NCBI GenBank assembly: GCA_025526915.1
Contig: JAHLKH010000013.1
Coordinates: forward strand, 175,224 to 239,223
Length of the DNA stretch: 64,000 bases
Direction of reading: 5' to 3'
From: Entophlyctis helioformis
Taxonomy: Eukaryota; Chytridiomycota; Chytridiomycetes; Chytridiales; Chytriomycetaceae
Position numbers and translations under genes: made by a program. How positions within the stretch are numbered: position 1 is the stretch's first letter; each line of letters begins with the position of its first letter. The notes beneath the pieces were generated by a model. That model did no database searches. It was not told the DNA's origin and worked only from the letters and a program-made list of their open reading frames with translations. Of this stretch, positions 11,244-23,900 are shown piece after piece.

Positions 11244-14200
11244 ATGGATAACAAAAAACGGGACATTCCGCCAGTCAAGAGCGGTCCACGCACCATTGCA
11301 TCCCTCTTCACGACATGGGAGATTCCTCAGTATCCAAAGAGCCTGCCAGCGGCCATAAACCGTGCCGAGCGGCGCGAAACGGTCCGCAATCAGCTCCACA
11401 AGCTGCAGCAGAGCAAGCGAGGCAATGCATCTCTTCCAACGGGCAGTGCGCCTGGGAGTGCCGGAAACCGCCAAAAGTACAGCCGCGTGCTGGGTCAGAT
11501 CGGATACGAGCAACTGCCGTTGCTGCCATTGCGCGACATTCCAGAAGTCGAGGTACAGCGTCGGCTGCTTGGATAGCAGACAGCCATGCGTTGAACGAGT
11601 ATGGCCGCTGATGCGGTATGGTATGCCTACACCGATGCTAACACCTCCCAATGAACGGGGCGGCGTGTGTTTGGCGCGGATCCTCCTGTTTGCAGCTTCT
11701 CAAAGACCGCAAGTTGCCAAACATGAACTCGGCAAACTCTGGCAACTCTGAAGACGCGGGTGTGTGCTGGCCATGTGGGCAACGGCAATCGTATCTCACA
11801 TCAGTCCCATGCATGCTGCAGTCACACGGATTGATCAGTGCTGACCAAGACTGCTTCTGCATCCTCCTGTGTGGATCGTCGTTTTCTTTGATCCTGAAGG
11901 CAGAAGCAACACCACAAGCAACTTGAAAGACAGCATCCGATCCATTGTTGTCAGCATTGAAGGCCTGTCGTGGCTGTCGGTTGAGGAGCGGCTGCGCATG
12001 GGGAATACTTTCATTGCCGATATCGCAAGTCGGTACAACCACATGGACCAGCTTGTCTTACCCCGTCTACTGCCGAGTGAGAACCGTGATCTCATTGCCA
12101 AGATCTTCAACCGTATCAAGATTGTAACAGACGGTATTCTGGAACGGCTGCGCAAGAAGAAAGAAAGTGCGTTGCTAGCATCGAATCCACAACGAGCATG
12201 ATCGCATGCATATTCTACAGCGCAGCTTACTGTCGCATGGTATGATGTACGATATAGAAATGGAGAAACTGGGCATTTTCAGCCAGATTGCAAATGGAGA
12301 TCGGCTTCGCACCGTGTTTCTGACAGAGCTGCATCGCAAGTACGGCAAGATACTGCGTGTCATGCTGGTTTATTGTAACGCACAAGGGACTGTGTGCCGC
12401 ATGTGAATCGTTGTGCACTCACGAATGCTCTCGTAAACCACTTCAAGGATAAACTCCAAGGACATCATGAAGCGTGCCCTGCATGAGCTGCGCGGCGGAA
12501 CAACATACACGCGGATATCGGCTGTTATGAAGCAGGATGTTGCTCTTTCAGAGCTTCAAGAGGTGCTATATATTCATGAGATGAGCAGATGCATGACCTG
12601 GAGACACTGGCATGCTGACAAGCGCATCAATCATAGATGAAGCAAACGCTCGACAAAATCACGCATCCGACACCGGTACTGGAGATTCCTGTCATTACCA
12701 TGAAGGGCTACAACAGCAGGATGGGAAAGTCTGTCGAACACCATGCGCAAGTGACTTCGTCTCACGAGAAGAACATTGCGTCAAAGCAAGCCGAACGAGA
12801 ACGGCTGCTGACCGCCGTGCGAAGCCAGCATAAGCTCGTCTCCGAGGATCTCATTGCACTGCTAAGAAAACCGCAAGACCCGTCCGACCCCATCCGGCAT
12901 CAAGTGGCGGATGAAGGCGAGCTGTGGGAGGACGTTAGCGAAAACGAGTTTGAAGACGAAGCCTGTGCGGATTTGGAATACGACGATGCCGATGTTCAAG
13001 TGCTTGCCGTTCACGCCACGGATGACCCCATCTTGCAGGCGCACACAGAGATGTCGTTGTTTAAGCGACGTAGCAAACTGGCTCCTGTAAGTATGCGCAG
13101 TGGATTCAACGCGATTGGTCTAGCGTTGAAGAGGCTCTCGCATGCTGTGATGAACAGAACCCCATTGTGATCAGCGTCTCGTCTCTGACCAGTCTGACTG
13201 CACCACCCGACACAACTTACGCATGGATAGGAACCAAACGCTGCTCCCCAGCGATACCTTCGTGACAAATTCAGGCACATGCGATCGCCTCTCATGTCAA
13301 TGGGTTTTGACATGAATGCGCTGGAAGACATGCAGGTGACCACCTCGGCAATCCAGACGAAATGTTGTGCTGGGGATCAAAACAGCTCATCTGTATTGCG
13401 TCAATGGACAGGCATCGCTGCAGAAAGGCAAGGCGCCGCAGCCAGTCGTTCCATTCTTGTCGCCAAACAGCAACAGTGTCGATAAAAAGGTGCATTACGT
13501 TGGCTGCCTCTGTCACCGATTGCACACATGCACTGACCAGAGACAACGACGTGTCCGTGGGCTGAAATCCGGAGCAGACCAATGTGCGCTCGTTTGACTC
13601 GCGGGTCTCGACCCGCATGCCAAAGGACTTTATCTCTCTTGCTGCCGAGCCAACCTCTGGAGCCGGAGACTTTAACAGCGAAGTGGATAACAAAGTGCTG
13701 AATGTTCTTGGTAGGTGGGATCGCAGTCTCAACTGTCGAGGCTTACAAGCACTGAGATATTCGTCTGCTCCACTTGCCATGCACGCCTATGCCGACAGAC
13801 GAAAAGCTTGCCAGATACAAAGAGGTTGAAGAGCTGTACGATGAGATTATGAAGACCGTGCGTGGCAGCCATCTTGAGATGGACGAAGGTGGGGGGGACC
13901 CCTGTGCAATGCAATCTTGTTGTTTGAAGTAGCAGGCGAGGCAGGCTCTAAACTGCTCTGGCACTCCATGCTGCTGGCGCGTAAAAGACGAGGATTTGGT
14001 CTATGCGTGCCCAGCAGCGCCACACGACCCACAGATTCCCCTCACCGACAGCTACCTTGGGATCAAGTCCGCTTTCAAGGCACGAAAGAAGCGGACGCGA
14101 CAGCCGCAGCAGGCCATCGGATCCGAAAGGTTCAGTCCCACATCGCCGGCCATGTCACAAGGGCGGAAAACGCCAATCATTCTAATGACGACGCGGCATC

Positions 14201-15814
14201 GTGGAACAGCCCTTGTTCCAGCCGACGAGTTCATTCGCGATCGGGCTGCTGCGATGAAGAAGATTCAATCGTCAAAGTACAATACGCTGCGCTACAACTT
14301 TGGTGGCTATATTCCGCTGCAGACTGGCGAAGAGAACCGAAAGCCTCGCGAGGAGTTTGGCGCTGCTGACTATGCTGAGCATCTCAAGGAGCGCACATCG
14401 GACTTTCTGTCCAACATCATCTTTCTTGACCACGAGGACGAAGGATCATCGTCGGATCTGGAGGAGCAGGACAGCACCTTGTCTGCAGAGGAAAGACGCA
14501 AATCCAAAGAGGAGGCGGCCCAGAAGCGCAAGGAACGTCTGGAGCGCCTGTTTTCGTACAAGAGAGATATGTGGAACGCCGAGATCTTGGACTACATGAG
14601 CGAAATCAGCCAGGGGAGACAAAGCACCGATGACACAGCATCCGACACGGTGGACAACCCCACACCAGCCCCGCATGGCGTTCACGATGCCAAGGATGCA
14701 GCGCCAGCGACAGCCAAGACTGGCGAAGAGGGCAAGACGGGTATGCGCGGATCAAGTCCTTCCCGAAGGTCTCCTTCTCCAAAGTCACCTCATCGTGCTA
14801 CAAGAGCGGTTTCACCAGCAGGAAAAAGCGAAAGCCTGCGAAAGCATTCAGAAGCACTGCCCGCAACTGGACTTGCCGGGCGCGCAAAGGAAACAGTGGC
14901 ACCTGCACACAAGCCGACAAACGAGACTCCCTTGACATTCAAGGCATCGTCAATCGAGGTGATTGCGATTGGCTTTGGATGCTCTGTTTCCTCCTTGCTT
15001 GGCGTTGCGGTAAATGCTCATGCTGCTGCCACCCTGCGCAACTCGGACTGTGGTGCGATAGACCCATGACGTCAAATCCAAGGAGCACGACCCACAAGCT
15101 GAGTTGGAGGCGCTCTGGGTGACTCTGAAGATGCCGCTCGATCAAAAGCTTGATATGGCGATCAAGTACGGAAGCCACAAGTTTACAAAACTGACAACGG
15201 CAAGTTGGTCCATGTGGCAACACCTGAATGATGGTGTTCCTAACCAGCATTTCGACTCTGCTCAAACGGCACCAAACCTGCACCGTCCAGGCTATCAAGC
15301 TCTGGAAAACGGCGTCTGAGCACATCACTGTTCGCGAAAAGATTCTGGAAGAGCTGGAAGCATTTGAGATGACGGCCTCCAATCCATCGTATGTTCATGC
15401 ACGGCGTTGTCTGCTTGGCTGCGAATGCTGATGACTTGCCACGGCATGCTTGGTCGGTGCACAATCGAACAAACAGCCGGTTCTTTAGCAAGGGATATGT
15501 TGGCTCTTCTGCAGCGCGTCTCAAGGAAGCTGAGGAGCGAGAAGAGCTGATGCGTCGTTTGCATTCTGTTGAGGCCAGAATCAACAGCATTGCCAGTCAC
15601 ATAAAGTACGAGCTCCGCGAGACGGTTACATACGACGGTAAGATCCGCATTGCTAGTCCAACTCATTGGGCCCTTTGAAAATGCCAGTTCGTTTGGCTCG
15701 ACTGACATTGACACGTGCATGAATCTAGGCGCGCCATACATTGAAAAGATGAAGACGGACTACACGGACATTTTGCGCAAATGCTCAAAGGCACGCATGG
15801 ACACGCAGCTGTAG
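11244..15814 (+). CDS. CCDC87: CCDC87-like flagellar/sperm protein
   Basis: A multi-exon protein whose C-terminal half follows human CCDC87: LEALWVTLKMPLDQKLDMAIKYGS, then EKILEELEAFEM..NPSRFFSKGY, EEREELMRRLHSVEARI, VTYDGAPYIEKMKTDYTDIL. The N-terminal exons (DIPPVKSGPRTIASLF, IEGLSWLSVEERLRMGN, LSHGMMYDIEMEKLGIFSQI) match the family less strongly. A Ser/Lys/Glu-rich charged segment at 14150-14900 is probably disordered. The human protein is needed for sperm function. Here the gene sits beside dynein and kinesin-like genes, which fits a flagellar role. I chose the ATG at 11244; an earlier in-frame ATG at 11202 overlaps the TAF2 stop. Exon edges in 11550-14000 are only partly resolved. Confidence 0.78.
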
Positions 15815-16023
15815 GGAGTGATGCTCGTCATTCATGCAACTGCTCTCTTTCTATCGCGCGTGCTGGGTCTGTTCAGCAAGACTCGAGACTGCGTGCCATG
15901 AAAATGAAGCCTGCTTGTTGGTTTGGCCAGCCCGACCACTTTGCAGAGCTCCAACCAGTACAGCGCAACCTAGTCGTTTGTCCATATACAAGACATAAAA
16001 TGGCGGCGTCGTTGATCTCCTCA

Positions 16024-16990
16024 TCATGGGCCTGGCGCGGATGTTGACGGTGTCTGCCTTTGCAGCAACACCTTGAACTGGTCAATCTTTTTGTCGAGCA
16101 TCTGTAAATGCGTCGCAAAAAGAATCGTGTCAGCAATAGGTTGGCGTAACTTGTGAACTGTGGATGCAAGTGGTGCAGCATCAAGGTCCAATGTAGCAGA
16201 AACATGCACAGTGTACACGCGTGTGCTTACTTTAACAGTCTGATACTCTGTATGTTCGCTCAAGGCTGGAGCTGTTGAGTTGTCTACCTTTGGCGCAATC
16301 CCGCCAGACCGAGGTGGCATCATTGAAAAGAGCCGTTCGGTCAGCTCTTTTGACGGCTGCTTGGCATACGTTTCTGGCTGGCTAAACTCGAAAGCTGCAA
16401 AAGTCGGCATATCGTCCTCGATCTGCACAATTCTGTCCTCCAGTTGCTTGACGCGCTGATATAGATCGCCAGCTGTGCCTGCATCAATGTGTGTCAGCAA
16501 AGTTGCCGATCCCTGCGCAGATCGCAGCACGGCCACGCAAAACGGCCGAGCAACACCGCCGCTCTCACTTGTAGGAATGCCCAAATGGTGCTCAAGGTGC
16601 CGGACGCGTTCGTAAAGACCGCTTCCTGGCATGGACAGTGCTTGACCTGACACAGTTGGATCGTCTGATGCAGAATGTCCAAACGTTGATCGCTCAAGCG
16701 GCCCTGATGTGTTGTGGACAACATTAAGCCGCATCTGTCTCTTGCGATCAAGTGCTGTGGCATCAACGCGCGCAGAGCCAGCTGAATGTGTCGTTTGTCT
16801 GGAGAGGTTAGCATGATCTCCATTGGTGCATCCTCTGCATCCGTTGGGTTCTCAAAGCACAGCTGCACAAGTCACCTCGCTTTGTTCCGATTGTTGTAAA
16901 CTCGTCAATGTTGCTCTCATCGATCCCCTTGCGATGCTTGTGTAAAAACTGGCTCATGGCATCGTCCATCTGAGCAGGGGCTGTCAGCAT
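16024..16990 (-). CDS. MBIP: MBIP-like protein (MAP3K12-binding inhibitory protein 1 family)
   Basis: MBIP is a subunit of the animal ATAC histone acetyltransferase complex. The first exon has MSQFLHKHRKGIDESNIDEF, matching the family motif in which a basic 'AFIxRKQxEIxENNxxEF' segment occurs. Next come LNVVHNTSGPLERS and two coiled-coil units, GLYERVRHLEHHLGI and DLYQRVKQLEDRIVQIED, the second being the hallmark of MBIP. A family-like C-terminal coil follows (LDKKIDQFKVLL). An intron of about 80 bp separates the first exon from the rest; its exact edges are uncertain because the two best candidate joins differ in phase. The protein is shorter than human MBIP. Confidence 0.75.
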
Positions 16991-17379
16991 GTCAGACAGC
17001 GGGCATCCGTGTCGCTAGTCGCGGAGGCATGTGCATACAATGGCTGGTGACGTTTCCACACTTGTGTCTGCCACGACGGCCAAGCTGGCAATCAAGGGCT
17101 GCGTCGCAAGGCATGCTGCACGTCAGCAAGACGGTCTGGCGGTCCCCAGAAAACATTCGCAGAATGGCACTCTTGTGCAGCTGCGACAGGGCAACACTAA
17201 CCGCTGCTGCTCGACTGAAACGCCGAAGCTCTTGAACGACCAACTGTGGCCTTGATGCGAACGCAGCTGTCAAGGACTCGTCCGCCTCAACGCCAACCTG
17301 GCCACATCAGAGAATCAGAAAGCGCCTGGACGTCGAGCCACTGGCTGGCCGCCTGCCCGCCATCAAGGCAGTGGCTGTC
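16991..17379. other. Intergenic stretch without a recognisable gene
   Basis: Between the MBIP start and the Fanzor relic. A plus-strand frame of 74 codons (17031-17255, beginning MHTMAGDVSTLVSATTAKL) has protein-like composition, but I recognise no family and see no convincing continuation. It could be a small gene or chance. Confidence 0.3.
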
Positions 17380-17860
17380 TGATGGCATGCGCCTTGCCCA
17401 CATTTCTCAGAAAGATGCTCAAGTGCCCCACAAGGTCTCGCTCGTGGTCTCGGTCGGACGTTTGTGGGTTCATCGCGCTAGTCACGTCCTTATGGCCAAT
17501 GTGTCATGCCAGTACCATTGAGAGTCAGCAGCCAGCAAGGATGGCCAGTGGACAACGCACATCTGCACGTGTGCCACCTACTGTCTTGGATCATCGGGAG
17601 AGTTTGTGGTTCAACATGTTGATTGTGGAAATCATAGCGTAGAATCCGGATCACGTGAAGCGACACGTGACCCGAGGCACCATTCGCGATGTTGCCATGA
17701 GGGGCAGCACGCATAGCAGCGCAGATCCCAAAAGGCTCTCTCTCGCCTGCTGAAACGTTTGGATCGGCATGCTTCTGCATCTTGAATGCAATGGCCGCCT
17801 GGATGTTGGCTGCCTTGACACAAGTGAGGAATGCACTGTGCGCGTGCACCAATGTTCGAG
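17380..17860 (-). pseudogene. Fanzor (TnpB-like) gene relic
   Basis: The minus strand reads AANIQAAIAFKMQKHADPNV, then in a shifted frame RERAFWDLRCYACCP, then AMNPQTSDR. The full Fanzor copy at 42.9-43.3 kb reads ATDIQAAIAFKTAKHADPNV, GERAFWDLRCHAYC and AMRSSRTSDR in the same order. The nucleotide sequences are also clearly alike over the first 120 bp. A two-base insertion (GAGAGAGAG against GAGAGAG) breaks the frame, and no zinc-finger region remains. It lies in the gap between the dynein 3' end and MBIP. I read it as a decayed copy of the same family. Confidence 0.75.
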
Positions 17861-17963
17861 TTCATCACTCTCATTGGCAACGGTTTGGCACGAAAAGGCA
17901 AGACATTTGCTTCATTGGGCAAGCAGATCTGCACGTTCCCATGCGACTCTCAGTCACTCAAGC

Positions 17964-20900
17964 TCAAAAGACAGCAACGCCTCGCAAGATCCACGTCTCC
18001 TCGGGGACGTTGGTTGGGATTCTCATTGACATGACGTAGTTGGTACTATGGCTGTTGTTGGAGAATGGTGGTAGAGGCGTGGAAAGAACCAAACGCAGGA
18101 ATTGGCGTTAACGGCAGATCCACAGATGGCAGGCCATTTGTCCAGTTGACTTACCCTGTTGTCGACAGCGTGCCTCGGCGCGCTCCAGTCTTGTACACGG
18201 GACATTCGTATGTCTGGATGTTTGCAAACTTGGACCGCTCGCCCGGCTTGAGCCAAATGATGGGCATCGAGTCGTAGAGAACACGTGGATGTGACTCTGC
18301 GATGGATCCCTCCTTAATGTCCCATCGCGCACCTTCAAGGAACAGCCCATTGACGTGCTGGCCCTCTTCTGGTCGAACTCCTGCTGTCCGGGTTGCCTGA
18401 ATGTGGTACTCGAAGCCAAGCAAGTCGATTGGGATCGTGTACTTGCGTGCAAAGTTTTGGAGACAGCCAGTCAGGAAGCTCTGCGTGAAAAAGAATCCAC
18501 TGAGCCAGAACACTATCGGCTGGCCTTCGTCGGTCCATTTGCGGAAGAACGTGAGTCGCTGGAGCAGATCGCTGTAGTATCCTGCCAGGGGCTTCATCGA
18601 CGGATACGACTTTCCTGCCCAGAGCTTCGGGATGCCGCCCATCAGGATGCTGTTGCTGACGTCTTCGAGCTCTGAAGACATTACGACAAGACCCTTGACT
18701 GCCTTTTGGATATTCTTGAGACTCTCGCGGATCACCTCGGTCAGATTGCGGAATCGAATGACCTCTTGAAGCAGCACGGTATTCATGCTCTCGTTGTACG
18801 TCACCGGATACTTGGCAGACACCTTTGCAATGTCAACTGCGTCCGGCAGTCGCGTAAGCATGTCCGATGCCACCTCTGCCACAATCTGCTCATTGGATTT
18901 GGATCCGCCCGACTCCATCTTGCCCTGCGTCAGCAGAATGGCCTTGAAGAACGTGTCGGTTTCGAGCTGGTTCTTGGCAATGTCGGCGTTTTCGTGGAGA
19001 CTGAACACCTCGGGCTTGGCCTCCATTGGAAGCGTCTTGATGTAATCCAGGAAGCCGTTGTACGACGTGTTGCTTGGGATGCAATAGCTTCCACTGGCCG
19101 AGAGTTTGTAGTTCTGGCAACGCGAAAGTGGACAATCGCCAGGATCAGCGTGGGCCAACAATTCAGATGGGAGGCTGTGCAACTTACCGGCTGCAGATTG
19201 ATGTTGGGATTGTAGACAAGAGAGAGCATAGTCATAAGTGTGCGTCTATCCTTGTCGTCGGTCACACGGCCGCCGTAGTTGCATTGACCTATGTTTGGCA
19301 CAGTTTGGCACAGTTTGGCAGCGTTACAAGTGTCAATAATCTCGCAGGCCTTGCCAGCCAACATCGTTGCGCATGAGATACTTGCCTGTCAGATACGCAA
19401 GGGCCTCATAGGGAACTTCGTCATACTCGCCCAAAAAGTTGCGCAGCTGCCGTGCAGAGATGCGAAGATCCGTCTCGTTGAACTCGTATGGGATGTTCCA
19501 GCCAATGGGGCCAAATTGGCGCCGCTCCTGGATCACGCCGTGGAAGAAACACAGCCCAAAGAGCATCCGCTCAAACGTCTGCTGCTTTTTGCATCCCTCG
19601 TAAAACGACTTGTCGTTGATAGGGTCGCTGAGATACGACTTCAGGAGATTGGCGCGGAGGCCCTTGGGCGGCTCGTTGGTCATCTTGACACCATTCTGCA
19701 ACAGTGACACGGGGAACTTTTCCGATGGATACGATGTCAGCCACAAGCGGAAGTCGCGGTGCGTGTTTTCGGGCGACAGCTCCTCGCAGATTTTCTCCAG
19801 CTGGGGCATCCACGAGATGGCGAGATGGCAGTTTTGGAGCACAACCCAGGAGCCGTCGTTGAGCGCTGCGTTGATCATTTTGGCGGCAATGGGGCCCTGG
19901 CCTTGTCCGAGTGAGATCGAATTGAGCCGGCTGCCGCCCATCTTCATATCTTCGGCAAAGCGAAGCAGGCCCGTCATGGGATCGGCACCGGGCGACAGCA
20001 CAAAAATGAGAGGCGAGCACGCGTTCGAGTCCGAGTAGCTGCTTGCCAGATCAAACGGCGGTGGCTCGACAAACTTCTTGCCCATCTTTTCAATGATAAA
20101 CTCGGAAATCGCCGTCGTCATCTTGTCCGGGCGTAGACAGCGCAACACAAGCAGCTTTTCAAACGGCGTGAGTGCCTCGTGCCACTTGCCTAGAGTTTGG
20201 AGTGCACAAAAGAAAGCGTCGTGCACATGTTCTCGTGTCAGTGGCTTTGCGTCCATTGATACCATGCTCCACCAAGGTACGTACCTGGCAGGTTAAAGTC
20301 TTGCGGATCCGTGCTTTCAAAGAGCCGCTTCCACTCGGCAATGTTTTCGGCAAATCCAGAGTCAAAGTCCTTGAATGGCGGCAGATCGGACAGCCGGCAT
20401 ATCTCGCCCCAGCACTTTTCAGTGATCCAAGTCGGGTCTGGATTGGGCACGTGTCCTGTGCCGACCCCGACGCCGCCCGTTAGAAGGAACCTCCACTCGG
20501 ATCCGTCCAGCTCGTTGCTTGCACGCATGATCGCCGCCGTAAGCATAAACGAAAACACGAGCTTGTCCTTTTCAAAGAGCGACCGGCAAACGTTTCGGAA
20601 GAGCGACTCGGTAAAGTGTGCTCTCAACGTTGCTAGACGCACGGCGACGTCAGACGACTTTTCGCTGTTCTCGATCGACGAAATAAACAGCGTGATGTAC
20701 CAGTTGAGAGAATACTGGTACATGGGTTCGATGTTTCCGAGATCGGCGATGCAGAAGAACATGACGGATGAGTGCTCCGCAATGGGCGTGTAACCAACGC
20801 GGATCTCGTCAATCTTGACCTCGGTCTTTTCGGCCACAGCCTGCTTCTCGCTGATTGTCTTGGCAAGGACTTTGGACGACGACAGAACCTGGATGCCCGT

Positions 20901-23900
20901 TTCGTCTTCCAAGATATTGCCCTCGGAGCTTGACAAAACCTCTAGGATCTTGTCTTCAATCTCCTGGAGCTGCTTCTTGTTCTCGGCCGACTGGAGCAGC
21001 AGCTGCGTCTTCATCTCCTCGAGCTCGGGCCGTTCCTTGGCAATGACAATGCCGAGCAGCTGATCCTGAAGGCCTTCTGGCGTGATCATGAAGTTCAAGA
21101 GTGTCACTTTGGTTGACAGCTCCGGAAGGTAGTGTGGGTTGCGGAGCTTGGTCGTGATGTAGAACCGGAACTCGGGTGAATACTCGACTGTCGAGTCGCC
21201 AAGACGGATGCACGTGATGCCACCTTGCTTGAATGTTTGCTTCAGCAGCAGCGGCTCGAGAACGGGATCGACCTCCTCGCCAACGTTTTCGAGCAGAACA
21301 GGAGTACCAAACTGGACCGCGTTTTCAATGGTGCGGATGTAGTCCGAGTCGGTCAGCTTGATGACTTGCAGGGACTTTGCCTTTTCCATGTTTTTAACCC
21401 AGCGATTGGCCTGGCCTTGCGGGTCGATCATGAGCGGCCAGCGCGAGCATTGGAGATGACGATGCCATTGTCGATGGAGAACGAGTCATTGGGCAGGCCA
21501 GCGAGCGTCCATGCTCGGACTTTGACAGGCTCTCCGAGCACATTTGCAAGGCGGATTTCATCGGAGCACGGGATGCTGCGCTGCTTGCACATGCTCGCCC
21601 AGTCGGCAACACACTCGTCGCGGTAAAGCTTGGTGAACGCACCCAAGTACGCCACAATGCCGGACGAAACCAGAACATCGCCAGTCAGAGACGTGAACTT
21701 CTTTTCGAGATCTGCCGCGCACTGTGTCCATCGATCGCGCTCGTCCCCAAGACTGCCAATCAGCTTTTCTGCGCGCACAAGCTGCTTCGACACCGAGTCG
21801 ACCTGATACTCGAGCTGCTCCTTCTTTTGCACCATGGCGCGGAAGTTGGCCTCGAGCGCGGCCATGCGGTCCTCCACAGCCTTGAGTGTGGCGCGCTTCT
21901 CGTTCAGGCTAGCCATTGTCTCGGCCAAGTCAGCCTCGGCTCTGGCCAGAGCCTCCTTCTTTGGAGCGACGACCTTGGCAACGCGATCATAACACTCCAT
22001 GGCACGAACCCAGCGACACAGGCCCTCGGCAGCCGACGAGGCAGTCTTGATCTTCTCGGGATCAAACTCTGGGTTGTCCATGTACTTTGACCGAATGATC
22101 TTCATGATGTTGACGGGAATGTTGTCCTTGTCATACGTCCTGAGACTGTCCAGGAACTTCATGTCGGACATGAGTGTTTTGGACGGACCCCAATAGTCTT
22201 CAATTTTCTTGCCCGAGCCGGCTGGGTCGGGGATCTTGACGGGCTTGACGTCCTTCATGACACAGATCGTCTCCATCACAAGCTTGACACCAGCAGGTGG
22301 ACTCTTCATGGACTTGAGCACCGTAATGTCTTGTGGCTTGAGTGTATCCAGGGCCTGGAGCGCAGATTCGAGTGCAGGAATCGCCTCGGCGAGCTGGGCC
22401 TCGCAATCCTCCTTCATCGCCTTGGCTTCTGCGGCTTTTTTACTGGCGACCTCCTCGTCGGCCTGTACAACGACCTTGGTTGCTTGCACCTCCTTGGACT
22501 CCTTTTCGATCTGCACCATGATCTGGTCCGTCTCTTGCTTGGTCTTGATCAGCTGCGGCTGGAGCTCGCCCAAGTCAATCTGCATTTTAGAGACGGCGCC
22601 TTGCGCAAAGTTGAGTTTCTCCAGACCATTGACATATCTAAACTTGAGCTTGGATACGGCGGTGCGCTTCTGGCCAAGAAGAGTTTTGAAGGTACGGATA
22701 AGCTCCAGATACGATGTTGGCGTGACATAGTTATAACGCCGCAGCACTGCCATAAACTTGGCCGACTGGCGCTGGGTGCTTTCGTGCAGATGCTTGCACA
22801 TGTACACGACTTCTTTTCGGACGCTGTCCTCCATCTCCACATCGCGCAGGAACTTGGTGGCGACCATCTCGAGCGCGTCATTGGGCCAGTCCTTGAACCA
22901 ATCGATGGTGCAGCAGTTCACCAGCGAAGGGAACTTGCGCAACCGATTGCGGAACGCCTCGCCGACAGGTGACATACAAAGGCACACGTGCAGGTTCTCG
23001 CGACAACGATCCACAAAGACACCGAACATGTAAGTTGGAGTGCCGTCAAAAGACTTTCCAGAATTGCGTAGATCGACGCGGATGAGCTCAAACAGCTCTT
23101 GTTTCTCGTCTGGGGCGTACAAGTTGGGCACCTCGCCAGAGTTGAGGATATTGCTGATGTCCTCGAGAAAGGACTCTTGCTGAATCTGCGTGTCGCTGAA
23201 CAAAAAGACAGTCTGTTTGCCTTGTCCGCCCGCAATCTTGAACACCTTCTTCAGATCGTCGTGCCAGTTGGTGACGTTGTAGTTTTTCGCAATCTCGACC
23301 TGGATAACGTCATATTCGGCAACATAGGCCGCCATGCGTGAAAGCGACTGGCGACCACTGCCACCAACGCCGACAAGAAGAATGTTTCCGCGCGGCTGCT
23401 GCAGAACGCGCGAGATGCGCGACAGGTGCTCAATGGCAAAGCGGAACATGACCAGGTCCATTGGCTTCTTGCTGATCTGGTTGTACTCTGCCAGCGACCG
23501 ATCCATAAAGTTGCCCAGCTCGTGGAGATCGAGAATTTCGTCGTAGGCCTTGCCAGACGCATCCCGGGGCGACAGATACGTTGCAAAAATGAGACTTCGT
23601 AGGTCTTCCTCTGTGATCTTCCCGTCAGCATCCGAGTCGTACCCACGGAAAATGGCGTTGAATTCCGTCTCAAACACGTGTCCGACTGTTTTCTTGGCCT
23701 GCTCGAAAAGCCAGTTGCGGTCGTCGTCGTCAATGAGACGATCGTAAAACACCCTGAACGATTCGTGAAGCCATAGGCGGATCATTTTTGGCGGCTCGGC
23801 CACTGTGTCGGGCCGCGACAGCAGAACGCCCTGGATGATACGTGCAAAGTCGCGGAGGTTGAATGTGTAGTGCGACTTCTTGGGCGTGGGGAGCAGGTTG

